Origin: Chara braunii
Lineage: Eukaryota > Streptophyta > Charophyceae > Charales > Characeae
DNA: 29,399 nucleotides
Assembly (NCBI GenBank): GCA_003427395.1
Contig: BFEA01000119.1
Span: 2,204,805-2,234,203, forward strand
Direction of reading: 5' to 3'
Shown here: in pieces, positions 11,277 to 20,165 of the stretch
Layout of the letters: each line of letters starts with the position of its first letter
Position numbering within the stretch: position 1 is the first letter of the stretch
Position numbers and translations under genes: made by a program
Notes under the pieces: generated by a model
Database searches by the model: none
Seen by the model: the letters and a program-made list of their open reading frames with translations, nothing else
What the model was told of the DNA's origin: nothing

Positions 11277-11336
11277 TGGGGGGATGGGGGGGTTGGTCTG
11301 GGTGGGGGGTGCTGGGATTGGGGGGTGTCTGTGATA
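11277..11336 (+). repeat. G-run cluster (candidate G-quadruplex)
   Basis: Runs of G6-G7 and G3 are separated by short T/A-containing spacers over about 60 bases, satisfying the usual four-runs-of-G3+ pattern several times over. Confidence 0.7.
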
Positions 11337-11539
11337 GGGCGCAGATGCGTTCTTTTTTTTTTTTTTGTAATGGGTGTGTGTGTATACAAGGCGGGGCGAG
11401 AGAGAGAGAGAGAGAGAGAACAGATCCCCTTAACACGGCTCAGACGGCCCATGCAGGGTATCTGAATGGTCCTCGCAGATATGTGGCGCAGACCCCCCCA
11501 CCAAAATCAAGGCAGGCAGTGAATATGAAATAGAGCACG

Positions 11540-11905
11540 AGCTGGCCGAATATATACTCAAGATTCGAATTCAGGTCTTTGTTTCAGCAGTTATGGGTTG
11601 CTCACGTAGCTAGGGCCTGTTGGTCTCTGCACGTGACTCTTAGGGCTTGGCTGCACTACTCACGAAATGTGCAAAATTAGAATGAATCTTCTGCAGAATG
11701 TGGATGCAGAACGTGGAATAATACGCCACCATATGTTTTGTCTTTTGTGCATTTGGTGAGTAAAGGCCCTTAGGGCCACTGCACGTGTTCCTAAGAAAAG
11801 AAAAACGAGAAAAGGAAAGAAAGGCGAGAAAACAGAGAAATGGTGACCCATAACCGACATGCACAGACCTGAATTCGAATCCAGACTATATATTCTTTGC
11901 CCACT
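11540..11905. mobile_element. Inverted pair of a short B-box-like repeat
   Basis: A segment at about 11540-11602 recurs in reverse orientation at about 11843-11905. Read from the right end the shared blocks are ACCCATAAC, AGACCTGAATTCGAATC, TATATATTC and a final CTC. The core GATTCGAATTC is close to the pol III B box GGTTCGANTCC. The pair could be terminal inverted repeats of a small non-autonomous DNA element, or two head-to-head fragments of a tRNA-derived SINE. The 240 bases between contain no ORF of interest. Confidence 0.55.
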
Positions 11906-12112
11906 CTCGGGGAGTACAAGTTAGAAGTATATCTCTGCTTGACGTTGGGTCCTGGCTAATACGCTGTAGGGATCCTTCCGAAAAGAGGCTGGAGACAACG
12001 AGGACAATTTTGTGTGTCTGCTTTTTTAATGTGCCGCATCACTTTCGTGCGTGCATGTGCGTGCGGCACCCCGCGCATGATATGCGCTGCAAGTATGATT
12101 CGAACACATCTC

Positions 12113-12114
12113 TT

Positions 12115-12152
<38 letters not shown>

Positions 12153-12160
12153 GCACACAC
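12113..12160. repeat. (TC)n(AC)n compound microsatellite
   Basis: TC units at 12113-12130 pass into AC units to 12160, with one G interruption. Confidence 0.9.
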
Positions 12161-12186
12161 AAAGCGGGTCCGAAAGGGGTTCCGAA

Positions 12187-12373
12187 ATCCCCCGACAGGT
12201 GACTGCGCTGGGGGGGACCGGCCCCCAACCCGGTGCCCTGCCCGGCCAGGCCGCCCGGGACCTCTCCCGGGCCCCTGCCGGTCACCCGGGCGGCCTGGAT
12301 CCCCACTGGTCCCGGGCCACTCTGGTAGCCTAGGCAGCGAATATTTTTCGTTTTTTTTTTTTTTTTTTTTTTT
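12187..12373. repeat. GC-rich hairpin element followed by T23
   Basis: A perfect 14-bp inverted repeat, CCAGGCCGCCCGGG at 12246-12259 and CCCGGGCGGCCTGG at 12285-12298, with a 25-nt loop, sits in a G/C-rich block. After a short AT-rich joint comes T23 at 12351-12373. It shares CCCGGGCGGCC with the island at 10911. The tail would be poly(A) if the element is read on the minus strand, as expected of a retroposed element. Confidence 0.7.
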
Positions 12374-12379
12374 AACATA

Positions 12380-12459
12380 CCACCATCTTTATGTTCGGGG
12401 AGGGAACCAGTCCTGTTGCTCACCCTCTTTATATTCTGGGAGGGAACCAGTCCGGTTGC
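12380..12459. repeat. Two-copy tandem repeat, unit 40 bp
   Basis: CTTTATGTTCGGGGAGGGAA from 12387 recurs with few changes from 12427, and both copies continue CCAGTCC-GTTGCT. It lies directly after the T23 run. Confidence 0.85.
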
Positions 12460-12489
12460 TTATCCCCGGCAAGCATAAAGGAACACAGA

Positions 12490-15400
12490 GAAGAAAAATA
12501 GGTGTCCACAAAAAAAACAGAGCTGCTGATGAGCAGCGGGAGACTATCTAAAGTACCCATTCCTACGCTGCCTGTTCTGACCCCTTGTTGTAACCAAAGA
12601 TTCCTTCATACTCTGACCCGCGAAGTGAACCATTATGAAGTTCAACAATCATTAAAAAGAAGACTTAAAAGAAAAAAAATGGTACCCAGAAATAATAATA
12701 TAAAAACAGACAAAGGTAAGGAAGGAGGAAAACAGGGTGCCCGGGCCCAGGTAAACTGGAAATGGTGAAACCAAGAAGTGGAACGAAGGATACTAAAAAA
12801 TTATAATGAAAAGACCCACTAATTCGCACCAGGACAGCCTGTTCCTCTTCTTCCTCCCGTTTCTCTTCTTCTTTGTTTCGTTTTCTTCGCTTTCACCTCT
12901 CTCGCTTTCTTTATTCCCGGTTGTCTTCTCTACGTTCTTTTCCAAGAGAGATAATAACACTAATAACAGTAACAAAACCCAAAATAAAAGACTGAATAAA
13001 AGAAGAAAGCAATAGCAAAATTGAATTATAGTGGTCACGTGGACTCACGTTTCAGGCAAGATGCATTCACAGGCAGAGAGCAGAAAAGGACAACAAGCAA
13101 GGGACTGTGAGAGACGGCTTTGCAGAACTTTCATAACCTCATCAAGAGGCTGAACCCCTACCCCGACGCATTTCGTCAACGACAAGTAAGTCAGGGAGAG
13201 CTCCACTCGTTTCCCCACCATTTCTCTTCCTCTACCTTCCTGGTTCCTGCTTTCATCTGCTTCCCTTCTTCTACACTTTCACTTCGGCATTTCTCCCTTC
13301 TTTCCCTTCGTTTATTCCAACAGTCCTGTCCTCTAGTTCTCTCCAAAGGATTGTCATCTAAAATTTCTGAATAAAAATAAGTAAAACAACAAAAATAGAA
13401 ATGGTCAAGCATGGAGCATTTCCTTTGCAGAGCAAATGAAGGCCAGAGTGAGTATGAAGGGCAAGCCGAAACCGCTTGCCGACGAGAGCGAAGCACCAGA
13501 CCGATCCTCTTGAAGGCACTGAGGGGTGAGGGAGGAATGCACACCCGGTGGTCACGACGATACTCGACCGATGGGCTGTACCAGGTAAGTGTTTTCTTTA
13601 CCCCTTCGCCTTCCTCTTTCATTGTCTCCTTCCCTCCCTTCCATTCACACATGCACAACTTCGCCTCCCTCTTGTGCACTATTTCTAACCATAATCACTG
13701 TGAGATATGTACCCGACGCCGTTTATCCGTCTTCTCCCCTTCTTCCTCTCCTGCTTTTCTCCTTCATTCACATTCACCGTCTTCCTTTACTCTTTGCCTT
13801 TTTCCTCCTCGATCTGCCTTTTGATCTGCCTTCCTTGTGCCTTCTTCACCTGGTTTTACTGTCAACATGTCTCATTGCTAGCCTTTAATGCTTCTGGCCG
13901 AGTTAGCTGTCAAAAGTTCAATGCACCTTGTAAACCGTAGGTAGATAGGGAGAGGATGACCACGAGGGGTTGTGACAGGCTGTTTCGACAGAGTCACCAA
14001 CACATCAGAGGCAGAACCTGCTTCTCCTTCTTACACTCTCGTCTCTTCCTCCCTTATATTCGCGACCTCTCCTCTTTTGTATTCTAGCTTCCTAGGATAG
14101 CACTCGTCCCACCCACAAGTATCTGGCTCTAGTTCTGACCTCGGACAAAATGAACCTGTCCGAAAGAGCACGTGAAGTTAGGAGTGAACGAAAATAACAA
14201 TAATAAAGGGAAAGAAAAGCAACATGAGGGAAGGGAATTGGACGAAATAACTAGCTAGGAAAAGAAGTGAAGGTTATGGATAAAAGGGAAGACAGTAGAG
14301 GAAGAAAACAATCATCATGGTCAGAGCGAGGGTGTTACCACAAGCACATGCTCATGACAATTACGACAGGAGAGGAGCGCAAATAAGGTACTTTACATGT
14401 TCCATACGCAGCAAAGCGGCACATCACCTTCTCACATCACGAGCGGATCCCCACTGACTGTTCGTTCACCCCCCACCTGCTAAGCCAGGGAGTCACTCCA
14501 ATAGACGTCCGTCATCACCCATAGATCATATGCACCCCACAGGCATCACAAACAAAGCGGCCCCCATTCATCTTATCGTAACCACGCGTTCCCTCCCTCA
14601 CTCGCGCTCTACTATCTCTCTGTCTCAATCGTCATCCTGCTTTGAGTGCTCCGTCCCCCATTTTCTTCTTCTTCTTCTTCTTATTGTTCGCCCTTCTTCT
14701 TCCTCTTCTTATTTTTTTTTTCTTCTACTTTTTCATGACTAGCACATTGGCACAAGAGCTAGCATCTCGTCCTGTTCGTAGCCTTCGCATTCGGTTTCTC
14801 CTAGCACAGCCAACGCGAGGTAAGTAGTTTGGAAGCGGACGCATCTGGGTACAACCACGCCCAGATGCACCGTAATGGAAATAAAATAAAAGTGGACAAG
14901 GGAAATCAAAGGTGAGAAATAATGAAAATAATAAGGGGAGTAAATTCAAATGGATACAACCTATCTTGTCGATCGGATATAGCTGTGATAGAGGGGGGTT
15001 TGTGTTGGAGGGGAAGTGGTGTAGGAGGTATGTGGTTTGCCTCTCTTCTCATCTGTTTTTCTCCTTCTTCCTGATCGCCTTCATGTTCCTCGTCGTCCCC
15101 GTACCTTCTACTTCCACTCTGCACCCTCTGTGACAAGGACGAACATTGTATGTGGTCCGAATTATGACCGGATGTATTTGGCCGCAACAAAGATAAAATA
15201 AATAAATAAATATTAATAATAATAAAGAGAAATACTTCCCATGCTTTTCAAAGACAAGGAAAATGATAACCACTCATTTGAAGAGAAACAATGATGATCG
15301 TGGCTGCATGCCGCTCGTTAATCACCCCGGAAGAAAACAACAACTACAAGGTTCGAGTAGTTATTCGCCCGTATCATATTGAAGTTTCCCATATCATAGC

Positions 15401-16116
15401 TATATCCAATCGAAAAGATAGCTTCCTCTACTGCATGTTCTTGCTCTCTTGCCCTGGCCGCCTTCCACTTCTTCTTTGCGACTCACTTCCCCGGCTGTGC
15501 TAGGATTCTCCAACCACATGTACCTGCCCGTGTGTCGAGGCAAGTACATCCATAGGTAAGTTTTCCTCCCCTGTGCAGGCTTCTTCTTCTTGTACCTCAA
15601 CTTCTCACTTCATCACTCCTTCATCGCACGCGTACTTTTCCTTCCTTGCACGTTTCCTTCCCTCATTGTGCCCCCATCTCCCCCCGCAGCACACTTCTCT
15701 TTTACCCTGCGACCCCTATCTCCATCCCCCGTGTTGTTGATCTTCATTTCCGCACTTACTCTCTTTCATATAGTGATCGCCATCGCTTTCCTCTTCTGCG
15801 CGAGTATGTTCGCTATAGTTTTCTGCTCGCGTATCCCCTTAGTTTGTGAGGTTGTTGATCATGAATCTGCCCTAAACGAGGGGTGGATTCATTATGGAAA
15901 ATGAAAGTAAAAAACAAGAATGTCATTTTTATTCCTCTCACCTACCTTTTTTTTTTCTCCTCTTCCCCCTCCTCCTACTGCTTCCTCTCATCGTCGTATT
16001 CTTCATTGACGTTGTCCTTGTGGTCCAAGTCGTCGTAGTGGTTTCCTTCCCTATTTGCGCGCCCCTTCTCCACGCACTTTTCCCTTTTGTCTGCTTCCTT
16101 CTATGCACGAGTCTAC
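12490..16116 (+). other. Alternating pyrimidine-rich and A-rich blocks with donor-like sites
   Basis: No protein gene is recognised. Pyrimidine-rich blocks (about 12838-12950, 13200-13345, 13590-13860, 14020-14090, 14588-14735, 15042-15132, 15560-15840, 15930-16110) alternate with A-rich blocks of AATAATAA type (12951-13030, 13350-13400, 14170-14300, 14877-14950, 15187-15235). Between them lie mixed segments, several ending in a strong donor-like GTAAGT: 13183-13190, 13582, about 14819 and about 15555. This could be a multi-exon gene with short exons and pyrimidine-rich introns, or an old diverged repeat. Without transcript evidence I call no exons. Ser/Leu/Phe-rich ORFs through the pyrimidine blocks are compositional. 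Confidence 0.4.
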
Positions 16117-16188
16117 CTCCTCTCTCTCTCTCACACACACAAGCACAAACACACACACACACACATACACACATACAAGCACACACCC
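16117..16188. repeat. (TC)n and interrupted (CA)n microsatellite
   Basis: TC units followed by CA units with scattered interruptions. It lies close to the left edge of the retroelement relic. Confidence 0.85.
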
Positions 16189-16343
16189 ATACCCGTGAGC
16201 ACGTCGTCGGGCGGACCCTTTTGGCCGCGTCACATAATTTTGGCAGATGGAGACGCATAGCAATGCCGGAGCGGTGCCGCTCTGGCGGAGTGTGCCAGCC
16301 ATACCTCTCATGAACCCCTACGAAAAGATAGGGTCACGCGAGG

Positions 16344-17114
16344 TACAACTTACCTCTAACCATGACCCTCAAGGAGATCCTGGTGTTCGCCCCAAGGCTC
16401 CGCAATGAGCTGAAAGGCAGACTATCAAGGTGGTTGGTACCAAGTGTCCACCTTAGTGTGATTCTGTCAAAGGAAATAGAGTGAGCAGAACCAGGAACGA
16501 AGATGGACTGGAAGTGTGTGGCATGCGGTATGGTGGACTTAGTAGTAAGAGGTTCCAAGTGCGCGGCAATGGTGGATACAGGGGCCGGGATGAATATTAT
16601 CCGAGAAGTTGACGCAGTCAAGTTTGGGTTGGAAATAGACCACTCGGATTGCGGCATTCTACATGGGACCAACAACAAGGCCGTGTTTTGCGGGACCGCC
16701 TCGAATGTACTGCTGAAGATTGGAAGGGTAAAGGCAAGGGCTTGTTTCTTCGTAATGCCAAACGTGGATCATGGCATCCTCCTAGGGAGATCCTTTTTGT
16801 GCAGAACAGAGACCCTAATGTTCAACAAGCATGACGGGTCGCTAATCTTGGTCTTATGTGACCCAACGTGCGGAAATTATGAGATAATTACTTGCCGGAA
16901 CACTGGACCAAGAAGCATCAGGAACATGCCCAATCCAGGCTCTTTCACCATTGAGGAGTCAGAAGACGAGCGTCGGAGGCTTATGGCGGAACCTAAGGAA
17001 GAAATAAGGGAAGAAGCGTTCTCACCCAGCTTGTCTGACGCGAATAAGGCCATGGACATAGTGGCTACGCATGAAATGGCGGATCCAGACGCCATTCAGG
17101 CGCTGAGGGAATAA
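16344..17114 (+). pseudogene. pol relic: N-terminal region and aspartic protease
   Basis: The frame opens upstream with PLTMTLKEILVFAPRLRNEL, a leader of the kind that precedes protease in many gypsy polyproteins, and is cut by an in-frame TGA at 16482. It continues in the same frame with the protease. The catalytic signature DTGA is at 16575-16586 within a hydrophobic strand (CAAMVDTGAGMNII), and the C-terminal ILLGRSFL matches the second conserved strand of retropepsins. Such proteases cleave the Gag-Pol polyprotein inside the particle. An acidic linker (EESEDERRRLMAEPKEE) follows and the frame stops at TAA 17112. The next 200 bases have stops in all frames, though protein-like pieces remain. 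The protease fold itself looks complete; the polyprotein is not. Confidence 0.8.
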
Positions 17115-17316
17115 GTCCTGGAGTATCCCCAGGTAGGGGAGATAGAGTTCGTTTATCGGCTGCCAAAGGGGAGAAGGGATCCTGCTATGGCACAGGCGCA
17201 AGCGCGAACGACAAGTCAACCTTTTTTAGGGGACGACTCAAGCAGGGTTCCCAAAGGCGGTACAAAACGATAGGTAAAAAGTGTCGCCCAGTTCCCGTTC
17301 TCGTTACCGAAGATGA

Positions 17317-18470
17317 GGAGGTAACTATAAACGGGAGCGAGCTCTGATACGACAGATGAGAGATAGCGCCTCAGTGGGGCCATGTCGTATCAACGAGGGG
17401 AACGAGGGGAAGCTGATAGTGGGAGAGTCTGACTTCCTACTGCCTCAAGAGAGGACATTGATGGTAGAGTTAATGAAGAAAAGGCATCGCGCCTATGCCT
17501 TTAGCGATGAGGAGAGTGACAGGTTGGATATAGACAAGATCCGTATGATCCTCATCCATACCGTGCCACATGAGCCATGGAACTCAAGAGGGGTGCAATA
17601 TCCTAATCCTGACGAGCAGAAGAAGGTGGTGGATTACCTCGATAGCAAGATACGCACGCATGTCGCCGATTATTCAAGCGGACTCTACGCGTCCCCGTGA
17701 TTTTGTTTCATCAAACCTAATGGGACGTTAAGGTGGGTGTAGGATTTGCAAAGGCTGAATGCAGTGACCGTGCGAGATGCAGGAGGATTACCGAATGCAG
17801 ATGCGCTGTCAGAGTCGTGTGCTGGAAGACCAATAATTTCACTTATTGACCTTTACTCCGGATATGACCAGTTTTCGGTCTACCCGTCAGACCGACCAGT
17901 AACAGCGATGCATACGCCTCGAGGACTCATCCATATGAATGTGGCTCCACAAGGGTGGACGAACGCTGTGGCAATGGTCCAGAGACATATGATTTGGGTC
18001 ATGCAAACAGTTAGTCCGCATATTATGCAACCATATATCGACGACTTGGTAGTAAAAGGACCGAGAAAAAGAGAGCACGATGAAGTCTTGTCAGGAGTAA
18101 GGCGCTTTGTCTGGAAGCATGTTCAGGACCTTGACAAAGTCTCAGGCTTGCTTGAAGAGCATAACCTTACGACTAGTGGAGCCAAGTTCAGGCATTGCAT
18201 GAGGGAAGCTACCATCTTGGGATTCGTCTGTAATGAGAATGGTCGACGACAAGACATTAAGAAGACGGACAAAATAATTGAGTGGCCAGTGTCATTCCAC
18301 TCGATAACAAATGTTAGGTGCTTTCTTGGCACGTGTGGCTTCTGGAGGACCTTTGTCAAAAACTTTGCTGCCAAGACAGAGCAATTGAGGAAGTTAGTTC
18401 GTCAGGATCAAGAGTGGATTTGGGGTGAGGATCAGGAGAAGGCGGTGACAAGAATGAAGGAAGAATTTCG
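17317..18470 (+). pseudogene. pol relic: reverse transcriptase
   Basis: Frame 1 relative to the window. An N-terminal RT region (HEPWNSRGVQYPNPDEQKKV) is followed by FCFIKPNGTLRWV, DLQRLNAVTVRDAG, motif A LIDLYSGYDQF (Asp codon 17848-17850), motif B VAPQGWTNA, and motif C YIDD at 18034-18045. Thumb/connection follows with FLGTCGFWRTFVKNFAAK. This enzyme copies element RNA into DNA in the cytoplasmic particle. TGA at 17698 replaces a codon just before FCFIKPNG, and TAG at 17740 interrupts the next motif. Both are single-base nonsense changes within otherwise well-preserved sequence, so inactivation seems fairly recent compared with the linker. The polymerase Asp residues are all present. Confidence 0.9.
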
Positions 18471-19108
18471 AGAAGGAGGACTGGTGTTGGGAGTGTCGGA
18501 CTATGACGCCACGGAGGTGATACCATTTATTGTTGAGACTGATGCTAGACCAACTGCTTAAGGAGGGGTTTTAATCCAGACAGATCTTGAATGGAAGGAG
18601 AGACCATTACGTTTTGAGAGTCGAACTCTGTGCACAACAGAAAGGAATTACTCTCAGTTCAAAAGGGAGACTCTCGCTGTCCTTCACTGCCTACGGATCT
18701 TTTGAAACTACATCTTTGGCAGGAGGTTCATATTGAGGGTAGATTCAACAGCTATAGCTTTCTCCCTAAGAAACTATGTTCCGTCCGATCCAACGGTAAC
18801 CAGGTGGCTAACATACATCTGGATGTTTAACTTTGAGTTGGAGCAAATTCCAGGTAGTAAGAACAGAGCAGACGGGCTAAGTGTTGGATATGCTCTTACG
18901 TTCTTGCGAACGCCTCTACTATGTAACATTACGTTACAGGCTGCGTTGGCGGAGATTTCACAACGGCCTGTAGAGTAATGAAAGTCTCCGAAGTTGACTT
19001 GCGTAAGTCGCATCAACTGGGATGAGCAGGAAGGGGAGGCAATAGAAGATACACCCCCAGTTGATGGTTTTTTGGACCAGGAGGAAGACATCCGCCTCCA
19101 CATTAATA
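18471..19108 (+). pseudogene. pol relic: RNase H domain and linker
   Basis: Same frame as the RT. VETDARPTA carries the first catalytic Asp and is followed at once by TAA at 18559. GGVLIQTDLEWKERPLRFES then leads to TERNYSQFKRETLAVLHCLR, with the catalytic Glu in the KRETLA motif. A TGA at 18703 interrupts the next helix, then FILRVDSTAIAFSL gives the third acidic residue and IPGSKNRADGLS the C-terminal His/Asn-region signature of gypsy RNase H. The frame stops at 18976, re-opens as INWDEQEGEAIEDTPPVDGF and stops near 19106. RNase H removes the RNA strand after minus-strand synthesis. The three nonsense codons make this copy non-functional. Confidence 0.85.
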
Positions 19109-19162
19109 AGTAGTCTCCGCGAGTGCCTAGTTGTGTCGGCCATCCTATTTGGCACGCGCTAA

Positions 19163-20165
19163 GGGGATGAGAGGAAGGTCGAACTAGTACTCAAGCCCTT
19201 TGAAGAAGAGGACCCTTGGGGTGGCAAGGACGTCCAATGGATGATGAAGCTCACACTCGCGGACAATCATAGTCTGGTGGAAGAGATAAGGACGATAAAA
19301 GAAGGTCCGGACCGCGTAAGGAGGCATGAAGAATTGATGGGGGGAATGTACCTCCTCGTCAATACACTTCTTCAGGAGTCCTTTCACTTAGTAGGATCGT
19401 TAAATCCGGCTGAGGGAGGAGATGCTATGCTAGACAGCCAGGATGACGAGTTTGAAGAGGGGGAGATCAAGGAGACGTTCCGTGCCGAAGAGTATGATGG
19501 AATTTACCTAGAGCTGAGAATTCTCCTATCGCGCGAGATGTGGGACAGGGATGCGAGCGATAGGGTCCAAAGGACGAGGGAACGTTACTTGGCGAGGGAT
19601 GATCATCTCATTGTAAAAAGGCAAGTGGGAAACCCCAGGAGAGTCGTATGCGGCAGGAACCGTCAGATTGACGTTATAGCTGCACTTCATGATGGCATTG
19701 CGGGAGGGCATCGAGGAATTACCGCCACGTATACCAAGATAAGTGAGCTATATTATTGGGAGGGGATGATGAAGATGGTTGGTAAGTTTTGTCGGTCCTG
19801 CGTACCTTGTCAAGAGCAATCTCATCTAAGGCCGGGAGAGCCGCTGCATCCAAGGGTGGAAAGGGAAGCAGGGGCTGTGGTACATCTCGACTTATTATTT
19901 ATGCCACTCGGAGATCATGGCTACAATTACATCTTCGATGCACGTGATAACCTATCTGGTTTTGTAGATGGGCGGGCCATTCGTACGAAGACTGGGCCAG
20001 TCCTAATTAGTTGCATCGAGGAGTACTACCTGCGTTATCCTTTTGTCAGAGAGTTCGTAATGGATAGAGGATCGGAGTTCACCTGCCAGGAGGTGCAAGA
20101 GTTGTCGACAAGGTATGGTGTGGTAGCTAATTACACCACGACCGCACACCCTCAGGCAAGGGACC
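19163..20165 (+). pseudogene. pol relic: integrase, truncated before the catalytic Glu
   Basis: A third frame opens after a TAA at about 19160. The HHCC zinc-binding domain is clear: ALHDGIAGGHRG supplies two His, and CRSCVPC (19790-19810) two Cys. In the catalytic core the first Asp is in HLDLLFMP (codon 19889-19891) and the second in VMDRGSEF (codon 20063-20065). The usual TTAHPQA block follows, ending at about 20158. In gypsy integrases the catalytic Glu lies a few residues beyond HPQA. Here homology stops at that point, and the frame reads into unrelated codons and stops at 20210-20212. The Glu, the rest of the core and the C-terminal domain are absent. Integrase normally inserts element cDNA in host DNA; this one cannot. 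Confidence 0.9.

Noticed and set aside
13589-13940. Leu/Pro/Ser-rich ORFs that could be taken for membrane proteins
   Set aside because: They are readings of pyrimidine-rich sequence and overlap each other in two frames.
16250-16340. End of an upstream gag joined to pol
   Set aside because: A short frame (MNPYEKIGSREVQ) sits here, but it matches neither the knuckle nor the tail of the gag at 22.2-22.4 kb.
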